A stretch of DNA of 64,000 nt from Crotophaga sulcirostris (GCA_013397455.1 VYZB01000026.1:2375067-2439066); one strand, 5' to 3'. Shown: positions 1 to 19,300, counted from the first letter of the stretch. Notes: generated by a model not told the origin, from the sequence alone. Program-made: numbers and translations.

Positions 1-895
1 GAATGCTATCTCTACCGCGGCTGAAAATAGGAGGTGCTTACTTCTACCCCTCTTGATTATTGCCACCAAAAGGACCCCTTTGGTGCCACTGTAGGAAGAA
101 GATGTTGCTACCACTGACAAGGTAATGCTGTGGGGTGGGAGAGGAGATTTATATCGCTGGGCTGTGGACAGAAACCCTGTGGATGCAGGAGGAACTCTTT
201 TCCCTCCCTCCTGCTTTTGCTCTGTGCCCTGATTGTCGGAGGACAGGCACAGCTCCTGGGGGTGGGGGAGGAGGGCAGCAAGCCAATCGATGGGGTGCAC
301 CTCTAGGGGTTGCTGGGGCATCCTGGATGGATGCTGGAGGATGTTTGGCACTGACCCCTCCCCAGGAGCAAGATACGTGTGGGGCTGGGGGAACGGGGAT
401 ATTGCAATTACTTGGGCTTGGTGGTGTATATGATTTAGCCCTTCCATTCACCAGTGGCGATTTTTCTTGCCAGGAAGGGATAATGAAAATGGGGATGCAT
501 TTGTTTTCTAGAGACAGCCGGGCTGTGTGACCTTGGGACAAATCACTTTGGCTCTGCTCGGCGAGTCTTGTCTCTTATTTAATAATCAAAGCTAATGTCT
601 CCGCATGCAAAAATGATTCATTAAGGACAGAGAGGGACAGCGATACCACCAGCCGAGCAGGGAAGCAGGGATCTGAGAACCAGTGTGTATGCACACATAC
701 ACATCTATATATACAGTCACTTAGCTGAAGCAGCGCGGGTAGCTATGCTAAGAGTTAACCTTGTCAAACAGTTTCCTCTAAGATCCAGCTCTATGTATTT
801 AATTTATTTTCAAAACATGTGGTCTTCCGTGGAAAATGTGACCACCATGGCTATTTTTACTACCGACTGATTTTTAGATATTGGGTTTTTTTCCC
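1..895. other. Upstream flank, no gene recognised
   Basis: No gene is recognised here. The region becomes steadily richer in GC towards the CpG block that follows. A perfect 8-bp inverted repeat with a 4-base loop lies at 684-703 inside alternating purine-pyrimidine sequence. Open frames of about 130 codons occur on both strands between 135 and 541, but they overlap each other, are G/P/C-rich and have no family features, so they look like chance frames in GC-rich DNA. Confidence 0.5.
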
Positions 896-906
896 CTTGC
901 CCAAAG

Positions 907-1520
907 CTGCCCGGGACGCGAACGCAGGCGGCGGGCGGCGCTNNNNNNNNNNNNNNNNNNNNNNNNNNNNNNNNNNNNNNNNNNNNNNNNNNNNNNNNNN
1001 NNNNNNNNNNNNNNNNNNNNNNNNNNNNNNNNNNNNNNNNNNNNNNNNNNNNNNNNNNNNNNNNNNNNNNNNNNNNNNNNNNNNNNNNNNNNNNNNNNNN
1101 NNNNNNNNNNNNNNNNNNNNNNNNNNNNNNNNNNNNNNNNNNNNNNNNNNNNNNNNNNNNNNNNNNNNNNNNNNNNNNNNNNNNNNNNNNNNNNNNNNNN
1201 NNNNNNNNNNNNNNNNNNNNNNNNNNNNNNNNNNNNNNNNNNNNNNNNNNNNNNNNNNNNNNNNNNNNNNNNNNNNNNNNNNNNNNNNNNNNNNNNNNNN
1301 NNNNNNNNNNNNNNNNNNNNNNNNNNNNNNNNNNNNNNNNNNNNNNNNNNNNNNNNNNNNNNNNNNNNNNNNNNNNNNNNNNNNNNNNNNNNNNNNNNNN
1401 NNNNNNNNNNNNNNNNNNNNNNNNNNNNNNNNNNNNNNNNNNNNNNNNNNNNTCCCGCACGCCGCGGCTCCGCTGCCCCGGCAGTCCCACTTCCATTCGA
1501 CCTCGCGCCCGAGAAGGACT
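907..1520. promoter_or_regulatory. CpG-dense block, candidate GRM5 promoter or first non-coding exon
   Basis: The 33 bases before the first N run contain 8 CpGs and the first 65 bases after it contain 10, while the rest of the window is strongly CpG-depleted. This is the composition of a CpG island. It lies about 6.6 kb upstream of the first GRM5 coding exon, which has a splice acceptor and so must be preceded by at least one non-coding exon. A promoter or first exon here is therefore an inference. No donor or transcription start can be assigned, because the core is missing from the assembly. Confidence 0.4.
943..1452. other. Assembly gap (510 N)
   Basis: This run of N interrupts GC-rich DNA on both sides, a typical place for short-read assemblies to fail. 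All reading frames that cross it are artefacts of translating N. Confidence 0.99.
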
Positions 1521-4500
1521 TGCTGATGGTGGTGGGGAACCATACCGTGATTTGGTGTAGGGGGAGGCCAGTTATTTTCTTCTTCTGGTCTTGAGGATAA
1601 AGTGGGGGGATCATGTCAAAAGCAGGGCAGCAGAGGACCTTCTTGAAAATATCCCACTCTAAATAACCCTGAAAGAGAAAGATGTATAATGGAGTCAACT
1701 ACCAGGCTCTTTTTGTTCTCTATGACTTTTTGTTACTGTATTCTGAAACATTTCTATCACATACTAATATTTTGCACATTCTCAAAAGCTTTAACTACAT
1801 GCTAATTTTAATGCTACGTGATCAGGAATACCAGGATTAATAATTATTTCAAATGATCAGAGAGTATTTTTGGCATCTCTATGTCATTGGAGTTCTTCGT
1901 CATTTTATCTGCCAACATGTTTATAGCTTTTTTTGATACAGTGGTTGTGCTAGAATGTCACTGTAACACAACTCTTCTTGCAACTTGCTAGAAAATGTTT
2001 TTTGGAGTTGCTTTTCCTTTTTCTTGATCACGTCGTCCGTATCATACAATTTTGTTAATTAATAAAATGTTTAGGATTACAGTTGAAATCACACCAGAGG
2101 TATTGATTCTTGCATCGTATCGTATAACAGGCTTATGGTAGTAGCGGCAATAAGTAGTATATTTAGCGGAATTGCAGATATCATTGCAAATTTTGCTGGG
2201 AAGTTAAGCAACTGCATATTAAAACCAAAATTGTTTCATCAACCAGAAAGTGTGTGTGTGGGCATATTACGGGGAAGAACTTCCTGGGATTGCTAAGAAT
2301 CTTGCTGACAATTATAGCATTCTATGTTTATTATCTGTGAAGGCATGCAATCAGTACACTAATCGGTTATTTTCAGTGGCTGTTCTGGCCAAATGGTTAA
2401 AATTATTCTGTGTCGCTTAGTTCCCTCCTGTTTCTAAGTGGAATTACAGAAAGGTACTTCATAGTCTTTCCTGTTGTATAAGGTTGTTTCCTTTGTCAAA
2501 GGACTTGATCCAATGCCCGCTGGAATTCACAGAGCCAATAATGCAATGACTAATGGTGGTTTGATCTTTTTAATTTTTTTTGTGAATAGAAAATTTAAAC
2601 ATAGTAGAAATCTCAAAACAGAACAGTATGTTCATATTAATGTTTTCCAAATAAAGACTATTTGAGTGCATCAGGGTTTTTTGTGACCAAACTGAACTAC
2701 CTCCAAGGCGTGGGTTTGTGGGACCTCCTGCAAACTGAACCTCTCTAAAGCACTGAAAGCTAGATTGCCAGAATAGCTTGAACCCAATGCTAGGTGCCTG
2801 CAATGCCAACAGCCAGCAGAAATGAGCAGGTACACCTTTTCCTTACATTTGTCCATGCTGAGATGAGCCTAGAGGTCTGTCTTCTTATGTAATTGCCTTT
2901 CTAAGGCAGTCCCATTTTTTACTATCCAAAGACTTTCACTGTGCAATATGTAGCAGGACTGACTTTGGACCAGTAAGTCAGTTGCTGCTTGCTAAGGTTT
3001 TGTTGTCTTTGACGGTGAAACATGGGTTAGTTCCTTGGGATCTACTGATTTGATCCATATCTGTATCAACATATATTATCTCATAACTGATGACATTGAA
3101 TTAATTGAAGTATGTACTGTGAATGAATGCCTGGAAAGAATTTAAGCAGCACGTAGGCAGTTGCAGGTTATATGAACATAGCACGTAAGTACAATCTATC
3201 ACTACAAATCAAAGGATTTTGTGGCCTAAGTTTTTGTGATTGCTCTGATCTGGAAAATCCTTTAAAGAGATGTTAAATTTTAGATAAATCTTTAAATAGA
3301 TTGGACTAATAGCATTCTTTATGTGCTTTACACTGAGCACATTCCTGAGTGTTTTCTTGGATTGGAATATAAGTTCTCACTCCATCACAGTGCTGTTTCG
3401 GGGTTCAGTAATCTGACATTTTTATGATGTAAATCTGCCTGAAGATTTAGAGACTGTGAACGAACAAGCTGTATACTTACAAAGTTATAACAAAGAAGAA
3501 ATATGAATGAAAGTGTTAGTCTTTATCTCTTTTTCAATGTTTTGGCCCTGATACAAAACAGGCTAGATCGAAAACTTCTCTTTGCTGTGTTTTACCTATT
3601 AGAAGCCACACAGCCAAGAGTATTCAGATTGCAGATGGGTCCTTCACTCCGGGAACACTAGTGGGCGCTGCTATAATAACGTAACTCACAGAAGGAAACG
3701 GTTCTGTTCTTAAGGTTTAAAAACATTTACACCTGCGGCAGTAGAAGCCCATAAGAAAAACTGTATGTACCTCATGTATAAATTCTCATGTATAGTAGCA
3801 AATCAGGCCTTTGTGAACTGTTGTTCATAGTTTGATTTTTGATCAAGACAGTGCCATTAGATAACAGGGGGTTTTGTTTCTTTTGGTCTATGTAGACTGT
3901 AACTATAGATGGACTTGCATTTGAGGTGGAAATAAATGATTTTAAGAGTTGTGTGCTGTTTCATGGAATATTACAGATGCTCATTTTCTACTCGGTTAAA
4001 CCTCAACATGAAGTAGCTGGAACTTTGCCCTAAAGGAACAGCTGAGAATTTCTCCTGACAGAGACTGGCATAAAGGTTTTATTGCCAGAGAGCAGAGGTT
4101 GTAGCAAAGTGTCAAGTGCTTTTATCAGATCTGTGTCTCCAGTCATATGGGTAGCCCTTACATTTTTTGTCTAGGGCAAGACTGAGCAAAGGACAAATAG
4201 GCAGAATTATTTTTCTGCCTTACTACTTCTGCATTTGCTACAAGTGTGAAGCTAGTACACCAGAAGATCGTGATTAAAGCATCTGTAATCTATTGTTAAA
4301 GCATGTGATTTCAGGATTAGTTTACAGTTAGATGCATAGCTGGAATAAGCTAGGAATCTTGATACACCAGTAATTAAGTGCCTGATTCCATTTTACCTAT
4401 GTTGCAGTAAATTAAAAATAACTCCCTTGACACTGAAGAAATTGAACAGTGTGAAAAGTAGATTTGACCCTAAGAGCTGTGCATGTTGATTTCCTTGTCC

Positions 4501-5069
4501 ATCAATGAAAACAAGTAAATGCAGGTAAATTATTAATTGGGAAACAATTCCCATTACTTTATGCATGCATTCAAGAGTTCGCTGCCTTTGATGCTGCTTA
4601 TACCTCTGTTCTCAGTCTGAAGGCATGTCAAATTCCCTTTAGGGTTATCCCTAACAATTTAAACAGGAGTTATATTTAAGCTTATGAAATTTTGCTTAAT
4701 TTTATTTTAGCACTCATCCTGCTTGTAAGCTTCCTGTAATAGGAAAGAACGGTAATCAAAATGTGGAGTGACTTGCATGTGATTCTCTAGAGACAGAATA
4801 ACAGTGAAATTGTGTATTTGAACAGTTCCCTTGACCATCTTCTTTTCAGGAAGATGTTCTCCAGGAAACGCAATTAGTGTGCTTAGTCTATCAGCTCTCT
4901 CCTTAGTCATTTTGGTCTAAAATAGAATGTGTTACCCAACTACCTTAATGGCATCTTTGCATGGCATAACCAGCAGTATCTAGTGAAAGAATGACAGGCA
5001 ATGAGCATAAACCGAAACACAGGAAATTCTGTTTAAATACAAAAAACCAATACCTTCTATTGTGCCTAT
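1521..5069. other. Non-coding stretch upstream of GRM5 exon
   Basis: AT-rich DNA without a recognisable gene. It is probably the intron between an upstream non-coding GRM5 exon and the first coding exon, if the promoter is at the CpG block. One possible CTCF-type site is listed separately at 3655-3670. The short open frames here (2474-2856) show no family features. Confidence 0.5.
3655..3670 (+). promoter_or_regulatory. Possible CTCF-type site
   Basis: The 16 bases acactagtgggcgctg match the widely used 14-base CTCF core CCASYAGRKGGCRS, aligned from 3655, at 12 of 14 positions. The mismatches are A for C at the first position and T for R at the eighth. The match was made by eye, so it is a candidate only. 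Confidence 0.3.
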
Positions 5070-5074
5070 GATTA

Positions 5075-5243
5075 AACACTGGAACAGGTTGCCCAGAGAG
5101 GTTGTGGAGTCTTCATCCTGAGAGCTATTTTAAACATGACTGGACATGAGCCTGAGGAACTTACTTTAGCTGAACTTGCTTTTAGCACAGTGGATGGATC
5201 AGAGACTTCCAGAGGTGCCTTCCCAACTTAATCATTCTGTGTT
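5075..5243 (+). repeat. CR1 LINE 3' end fragment
   Basis: The stretch contains characteristic CR1 3'-end phrases in order: aacactggaacaggttgccc, then agagaggttgtggagtc, then gacttccagaggtgccttcc, ending in a cattctgtg tail. It is heavily 5'-truncated and diverged, with only the last ~170 bases left. The order of the phrases puts the element on the + strand. Confidence 0.85.
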
Positions 5244-8127
5244 TTTCAGGTTTCTGCGTGCAAGAGTAAGCCCATAGAGCCAGATCTCTATTATACAATT
5301 ACAAATCCACTGAAACTTAGCAGGGTCGTATAGCCATGTCAATATAAATTCCAAGTTGTTTCACTGCATCACGAAAGCCCACAAAAAGCATTGACTTCAG
5401 GTACTTTGGATATGAATTCTAAGCCTCATACTATAAAACATTAGCAGTTTTCTTGGTATGATTAGTAATAGCTTTGTAAGTCCCAAAGAAAATGACTTTT
5501 ACTTTAGTAGATTGGAGTATGTGAAGAAAGTTCATTAATTCTGGAGCAACTACAGTCTGCACCTGCCCCTTCTTTTCCCTTTGATGCCACAGTGTGAAAA
5601 GATTTGATTACTTTCAGAACTGGCTTTTGGGCCATAGGACCCCCTTACAACCACAAAATCTACAGTTATTATGGAACCAGAAATATAAAGGAGACTTTCA
5701 GCTTTACTTCAGTTTTTACCCTGTAGTTTTATACTGACAGTTAGAACTGTAGACAGAGAAAAACAGCTGTTCCTTGGAGTGAAGAAGACCAAAATGGCCT
5801 CCCTACCCTCTCTTTATCATATACCGTGTATGGAAACTGTTTAATCCATAGACATAAGACCAAGAAGAGCATTCCTAAACTTGATCCGAAACCAGTTGGA
5901 TGTGTGTTGTAGAATTAAAGCAGTGGATAGGGATTAGATTTTTTATTTTGTGTCAGAAGCTCACCCCAATCCTCTACACTCTCTTCGTACATATGCAGCT
6001 GTACAGGCAGCTAGGTTATAAAAAGGCATCTGATTGTATATCCAGTTGCAGTCTGAGGCAGAGCTGACATTTCTCTAGATATGGTTGTGTTCTGCATATG
6101 TAGCCTTAATTGGAAAAGCTCAGAAAAATAAGCAACCATGGTTTTAAATACCAGAGTACTATTTGTGTTCAAATGTTAATAAGCTAGTAAAGAATTAAGG
6201 AATTTTTTAAGAGATAATAAATTAAATCAATCGGAGGTATAGGAATATAATAGCTGTGGTGTTGTAGAAAGATATGCCCTGTCATTCATCCTTCAGACTG
6301 TTTGCAAATTATACAGTATAATTTTCAGAGTCATGGAACAAACAATTGGAAGACATATGCAGTAGTGATATTCTGTAATTAGAGACTAATTAACCTGAAT
6401 TCAACTGCTGTTATCCCTTAGTGGCAAAGGGTTGCAGTATTGATAAGCTAACTCTTCACAGAAGAGAAGAAATTTCTTGAAGTATTCTACACTTGTCCGA
6501 ATCCTCTTTCATTATTAACACTCTCTATTACTAGAAATTAATATTACATGAACCTATTAATATTGCAATTAATATTACAAAATCATTTCTAAATAATATT
6601 TTTTCTTTTTAAAGATTTGGATTTCATTTGGGAATATTCACTAAAATTGTTTCATGGTTACCTCTGTGTAAATAGTGTATAATTTATAGGTGTCCAGGTA
6701 AACTAATGATTCAAAAAAGGTTAACCACAAGCAGAAAAGTATTTTTAGGTTGGACTGTCTCATCTTCAGAATCAGGAATATTTTCTCTGTGACACTATAC
6801 TGAATGACCTAGTTGTGAGGGGTTTCAAGATTAAAATACTGCTAGATTTTGGACCTGGAAGAAACAGAAGATTTCCTATGGCAATGGTTTCTTTCACTTT
6901 ACAAGATCTGAGCATTATTAATGATTATTCATGGATTAAAAATTACTTATAGGTCTTAGATTTATGGATGTTTTTACATTCTCATTTACTACATTAAAAA
7001 AGATTATGTCAGTAAAACTGAGATCAGGCTCTGTCCTGGAATTTGACATTTGTTTTGTCAATAATGGAATTGAGAATGTGGTCCACTAACTCAGCATCTT
7101 CCTAGATTCAAGAGTGTGCTTAGCTTTCTGTACTATCAGTGGATCCACTGGCAGGTGTACAGCAATTGAAGATACTTTGATATGCTCAGGAATCAAGACC
7201 AAGATCAAGATGTGAATGCTTTGCTGATTCTTTGCTTTCTTTGTTCTTCTTTCTTTTTTTTTTTTGATAGTTCATCAGCGCTAAAGCTGAGTGCAGGCTA
7301 CATTGCAGAATAGCTGCAGATGGAAGATTTTAGGCACTTACTCATCTCTATAGTCTCTATGTTGACTTCTCTCTATCACTGAAGTCTGTACAACTGTCCA
7401 CAGCACTAGCATTTGTTGAATTGCTTATTGGAGATGTTTGATTTTAGGATATAAAAAGTTGAAATGAATTTCATTGCTGTGTTGTTTTAAAACTGGTGTT
7501 TCTCTGCTGAAATATTCACCACTTAAAGCAAATAAAAAAAATAAATAATAAAACAATTTTCTTATTCCTAACCTATTTTAAAAGTTAATTTATTTCATAG
7601 TGTGTCATAAAAAGAAAATAGGTTTACATATTTGAAGAACCAGATTCTATATTCCTTTGAATATTTCAAGAAAAATTCTGTCAACAGTAGTTTGCTGGTG
7701 CTGTAATTGATAATATAGTATAGCCCAAGGTACATTAGTGTGACATATCCATTTATGATACAGAAAGTGCCTGAAAGTAAAAGGACCTGTTTTCAAAGAC
7801 ACACATTAGAAGTGGCAATATCTTTTTTCTTCGGAGTTAAAAGCTTACTTGTCATTTGTGTTTTGAAAACATTTCTCAAAAGATATTTTAAACCAGAATA
7901 TCAAAGAGAAAGGCACCAATATATACCAACAGAAATATAAGCAAAAGACTGTGAAACATTGAAGTACAATGAAGTTTTCCAGCTCAAAAAATGATGGAAG
8001 CAAGTGTATATAGGAGATGTATTACAGTCATTGACAGTAGTAGGAATATGTGCAATTTTAGAACAGATTACAAAGCTGTCTTTATAACTAATTTAAAGCT
8101 TTCTTTCTTGTTTATTCATTTTTGAAG
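5244..8127 (+). other. Probable 5'UTR intron of GRM5, no gene
   Basis: AT-rich sequence with several short poly-T and poly-A runs (for example 7253-7265) and no recognisable gene. Its 3' end has intron-end signals for the GRM5 exon: a TAACTAA branch-point motif at 8085-8091, a T-rich tract, and AG at 8126-8127. Confidence 0.55.
8085..8127 (+). other. GRM5: Branch point, pyrimidine tract and splice acceptor
   Basis: TAACTAA at 8085-8091 is an excellent branch-point match. Its branch A (8090) is 37 bases from the AG at 8126-8127, with a T-rich tract between. No other AG falls at a usual distance. This supports an exon beginning at 8128. Later AGs (for example after 8268) could be alternative acceptors but have poorer tracts. 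Confidence 0.65.
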
Positions 8128-8130
8128 GTT

Positions 8131-8259
8131 ATGCGGATTATGATCACATGTACAGCTCTGCATAGTTGTCCACTTGGCGATGATGGTGATTCCTTAGAGA
8201 ATATATGCAAACTCCTGGTTATCCATCAGCATAGAGCTCCTCTTCCCCAAAAGATTTGA
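8131..8259 (+). promoter_or_regulatory. Upstream ORF, 42 codons
   Basis: ATG at 8131 follows the predicted acceptor by three bases and has G at -3. A second in-frame ATG is at 8140. The frame runs to TGA at 8257-8259 and is out of frame with GRM5, with 71 bases between its stop and the GRM5 ATG. Such frames usually reduce translation of the main ORF. Whether the peptide is conserved cannot be judged here. Confidence 0.45.
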
Positions 8260-8296
8260 TAACTGCTTTTCACCAGCTCTCCAGTTTTGGTCCATC

Positions 8297-14772
<6,476 letters not shown>

Positions 14773-15099
14773 CTAAGAACAGGACATCTGGATCTGCAAA
14801 ATGTCACTTTGCTTCCTTTGATTAGGGACTAAGTGGATGTAACTTTTTTTCCACCACTTAGGCTCTGTAGCTACTCGATGAAAGTTAGTGTCGTGAAACT
14901 TGCCTTCACTGAGAAGAGACACTGGGAGTCCAGCATCCTCCAGTGTCATCTTAAATTCGTCTTTTGCCTGAGGCCTGGAAATGGCACAGTTCTTGTCCCT
15001 GTCCTCACGGAGCACGTCTTCAAGCAGGGAGGTATCTGTCAAGTTGGCAAGATTTGGAAATCTTCCAGGAAACAAGGTTTCATTGCAGTGACTGCTGGA
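14773..15099 (-). pseudogene. Coding-like block of unknown identity (retrocopy fragment or exon)
   Basis: The - strand is open for 109 codons from 15099 (just after a TGA at 15100-15102) to a TAG at 14773-14775. Its composition looks like real protein, acidic and lysine-rich, for example LTDTSLLEDVLREDRDKN and KDEFKMTLEDAG. It has many C/G third positions and several CpGs inside AT-rich intron. I do not recognise the family. The + strand is also open across it (14833-15159), but that translation is rich in C, W, H and F and looks like a shadow. There is no poly-A tail or target duplication to show retrotransposition. It could be an exon of an antisense gene, a decayed retrocopy, or chance. 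Confidence 0.35.
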
Positions 15100-15602
15100 T
15101 CAGATCAGTTTTATGAAAGATGGTCCTTCTCATATATTCTATCAGATGATCATGGGTAGTGAGAGTGGTTCATTTTCCTGTAACCTCCTTTGATATTTTG
15201 TCTATGAGAGGTAGGAATACATGCTATAGATGTGGCTAGAAAACAGATATTCTCTATAATTTAAAAAAAAAAAAAATCCTGAAGTATTTTTTTACCCCAA
15301 GTCAGAACCAAAAGCTAAAATAACGACAGTCTTTAGTGAATTAAACCTTATGTTAAAATTCAGAAATCAGTCCAAATAAACTCCTTGTTTGGTGGTTATA
15401 TTAAAATAGTTGATAAAAGGTAACTTTATAAGTGAAATGGAAACTTCGTACAAAAAGGTATCAACTTTTACAACTTTTGCAAAGTGTTAATGTTCTTTGG
15501 CAGTTTTAATAAAAGAAGTTTTACCCAGGGAGTGATGTTTCTCCATCTGCTGTATTACTTTTCTTTCTTATTCTTGAAACCATAGATTTTTCTTTTGCCA
15601 TA

Positions 15603-16346
15603 CATGATCTTTAGGATCATTGAGTCCAACCATAAACTTAACACTGCCAAGTCCACCACTAAACCATGTCCTGAAGTGCCACACCTACCTGTCTTTTAAA
15701 TATATCCACGGTTGGTGACTCAATCACTTCCCTGGGCAGTTTGTTCAAATGCTTGACATCTCTTTCAGTGAAACATTTTTTTCTTATGTCCAATTTAAAC
15801 CTCCCCTTGCACAACTTGAGGCCATTTCCTCTTGTCCTGTCACTTGCTACTTGGAAGAAGAGATCAACCCCAACCTTACTACAACTTCATTTCAGGTAGT
15901 TGCAGAGAACGATAAGGTCTCCCTTCAGCCTCCTTTTCTCCAGATGAACAACGCCATCTCCCTCAGCCACTCCTCATAACACATGAGCTTCAGACCCTAC
16001 ACCAGCTTCATTGTCCTTCTTTGCACATAGTCCAGCAGCTCCACATCTTTCTTGTATTGAGAGGCCTAAAACACATTATTTGAGGTGTGATCTCACCAGT
16101 GGCAAATACAGAGGAACAATCCCTTCCCTGCTCCTACTGGTCATATTATTTCTGATACAGGTCGAGATGCTATTGTCTGCCTTGATCACCCGAACTCGCT
16201 GCTTGCTCATATTCAACTGGCTGTCAACCAACACTGCCAGGTCACCACCAGGTCCTTTTCCAATGAGTAGCTTTCCAGCCTTTTATCCTCAAGCCTGTAG
16301 TGTTGCATTGGGCTGCTGTGACCCAAGTGCAGGACCAGGCACTTAA
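15603..16346 (-). repeat. CR1 LINE, 5'-truncated
   Basis: On the + strand this reads as the reverse complement of a CR1 3' region. Phrases such as gagtccaaccataaacttaa, cactaaaccatgtcc, ttgaggccatttcctcttgt, aaggtctcccttcagcctcc and gacccaagtgcaggaccagg appear in the expected order. The element's 3' end is at about 15603 and its truncated 5' end near 16346. The coding part is broken by stops and small indels. The short + strand frames here (15749-15979, 16011-16346) are antisense shadows. Confidence 0.93.
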
Positions 16347-19300
16347 CCTTGTGTCATAAAAGACCACTTCCTGTATTCACAAGGGCTAACTAGTGATTTC
16401 TCTGAAAACTAAGAAAGATAAAAGGCCTAAATGATCCTTGACTCATTCAGGAGAGTGATCTTGGAGGTGAGTTGATAGACTTTAATTTCATTTGGATACC
16501 ACTGGATGGAGGAAAACATTGCATGTATTTTACTGAAGTCTGGTTTCAAGCTCATGATGATATGGAGACGTGTATTGTGGTAATGTGGAGTACTTAACAT
16601 AAATGCATCGTATGTGTATACGTTAGAAAAAGTGATTTTGAAGGTTATTAATAGAACAGATACAATCTGTCTTTACAAACAAATTTTGAGACAAACCCAT
16701 TCACAAATCATAGTCTTGTTTTTAAACTTGCATAATTTAACTTATCATTCTGAATATGCTGACTGGTGAAAACCACAGTTAAGATTTCCTTTAATCGAGG
16801 ATATCTAGGAGTTTGATTTTTATTTCTTTCTTGAAGTGTCTAGCAGCATTTATGGCTGGACAGATACATGATCCAGGTGATATAAATGGCAAACAAACAA
16901 TGTATTGGGAGTCACTATTGCTAGAAATGCAATATGCACTATCCAAGTTGGAAAATTAATAATTGAAGTGGTTGGTAAACCAGCTCCCTGAATGAATCCC
17001 ACAGCCAAAATCCAATCTAACTGCTGAGGACAGCACAAAGATGAGGGAAATTATCAGTTCCTCATTCTGTTGTGTTATAATGAAATACTTCTTATTTGCC
17101 TTTACCTAAAGTTTGATTTTTTTTTCACTTTTTTCTTTCTGAAATAGATTTCTAACTTCCTAGGTGCTGTTACAGGCATTGGGAGGAAGATGAATAGAGG
17201 TACTGCCAAAAGAAATGTTTAACATTGTAGAGAAAGGACTGTGATCAGTATCTAGGATCTAGGAAATTACCTTACCTCAGTGCTAAGGTTTTTTTGTGAA
17301 CCAGATAGCTACAGTGGGTGAACCAGTTTTCCAACGTTGCTACTTTGGAGTCCTTAAAGCTTTAGGCAAGTACATCTAAATCACAGTTGGTCTAGCATGG
17401 CAGAGTAACAGAACACATTGACCTTTCCCTGATTAGAAATTACAGAAGACTGTTCTCCATACCTTAATTTTGCTACACAAGATAATAAAATTACAACTAG
17501 TCATTGGTAATTATTGCTTAGGTTAAAACGTATTGTTTATGAAGATACACACAAAGCGACTTCATTTAAGGACTTCATGTAAAGACAGAACTGATTTCAC
17601 TATTCAGCAGTCTGTTCAGACTGTGAATTATTCTTTCTTCAAATAAAATCACTGACTGTATTGCTTCAACCTATAGCCTATTTATCTTGATATGTTCTCA
17701 GTGTTTCTCTCCTCAGGCATTGTTCTAATCTTTCTTTTGACTAAACTAAAGAGCTTTAGTTCTCCCATCATTTCTGCAAAGTGGGTTTTTCCAATGTTAA
17801 CTTATTGTTATAGATCTTATATAAAGCTTTCAGGTTCTGTCATGCCCTTTTTTAAGAGCACATACCCTTTTCTCCGTCTCTTTTAGGGGAATTGGTACTC
17901 CATTTAGTTCTTCAGCTTCCAGTCATGCCAAAAAATGTTTCACACAGATCAGTATAGAAGCTGCTGTTTCTTACCTTATTAGCAAACCAACACAGCGATG
18001 GCCTAAAAACCTGTACTGTTTACTCTTCCCTTTTACAGTTACCTGCCTCCATCTTGCTGTAACTCATCTTATGCCCATCTGGCTTACTATCTCACTTTTC
18101 TCAAATTTTGGGATTTTGTTTTGATTTTTTCTTTTTCTCTTCCTACTGTCTTTTTTTCTGGTTACATTAACTCCTTGTTTCTCTTCCCTGATTAGGTTTA
18201 AATTCCAACCCCACCTCCCCCACCCCCCTTATCTCTCCCCAGTAAAAATAATATTGCTAAACAATTTCAGGAAGATAATTATATGACTAAGATAGGATGT
18301 ATTGATTTGAAAATTTCTAAAACTTTTGATTTATGTGATCATGACTATCAACCAATGCAGGCTGAGCTCATCATTTTCCAAGTTCTTTCACCTAGAGAAT
18401 CCAGACTTAGTCCAAATGTCTTCTAAAGTTCAAGATTTAAAGTCCAGATTCTTGTTAAAAAAATCTGATTCTATTTAGAGATATTATTCAACAATTCTAC
18501 ATTCATTTTGTCTTAAAGCCTTGTGCATCACAGTTGTTCAATTTTCAGATTTGGCATTTAATGGACATTTTTCATTTGTAAGCAAAGCCTTTAAGGTGAA
18601 AAATAAACTGAAATTCTTTCTCTATTTCACATTCATCAGATTCAACAATCTTCATACACAGCTTCATTTTCGATCACATTGGAATAAGATTCTTGGCCAA
18701 AATATCTGGTGCACCTGAAGAACCCAACATGTCCCATTCACCTTCTCTCCAGCCATTTGCCTCAGAGGCGGGCTTTGTAAACAAGACAAGCAAGCAGTGA
18801 GGGAGCACGCTGACATGTTGTTGAGGGTGTTCCTTGGCTTGCAGATAGTATTGTAGATGGCTGTGCAGAACAGGTGGCAGAGATGCATCCTAACAGCAAG
18901 TGAGTAGAACTATATTTAGACATGGAAAAGGAGCAAAATCAAGAAGTTTGGAAAAGGATCTTATATCTTCTGATGATGGAGGAGGAGCAGTGAGGTTCAG
19001 TTCCTTTCCCACTTCCATGCTGGCTTTGCAAATCACAGAATTTTATCGTAGGTTTTCAAAGAAGTCCATGGAGGAAAATTAGTAAAAATGTGCAAATGCT
19101 GCTCATTTGGTTTTATGAGTAGAACAGACCTTAAGGTTACATTTGATAGGTAAGTGCTGCTTCCTTTTTCTTTGTCTTTACCACAAAAAATAAAGGATCC
19201 AAATCCTTCTCGTATTAACAGAAGCTTTCAGAAAGATTAGGATATGTGCCCAAAAATGAAAATATGAGAGCGTTTATATTATCTTTCCAATGTAAGCTTC

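Noticed and set aside
135..541. Overlapping 130-codon frames on both strands
   Set aside because: Low-complexity G/P/C-rich translations with no family features, expected in GC-rich DNA.
810..1698. Long open frames across the first N gap
   Set aside because: They exist only because N was translated as X.
15749..16346. Two + strand frames of 76 and 111 codons
   Set aside because: They are antisense to the - strand CR1 at the same place.
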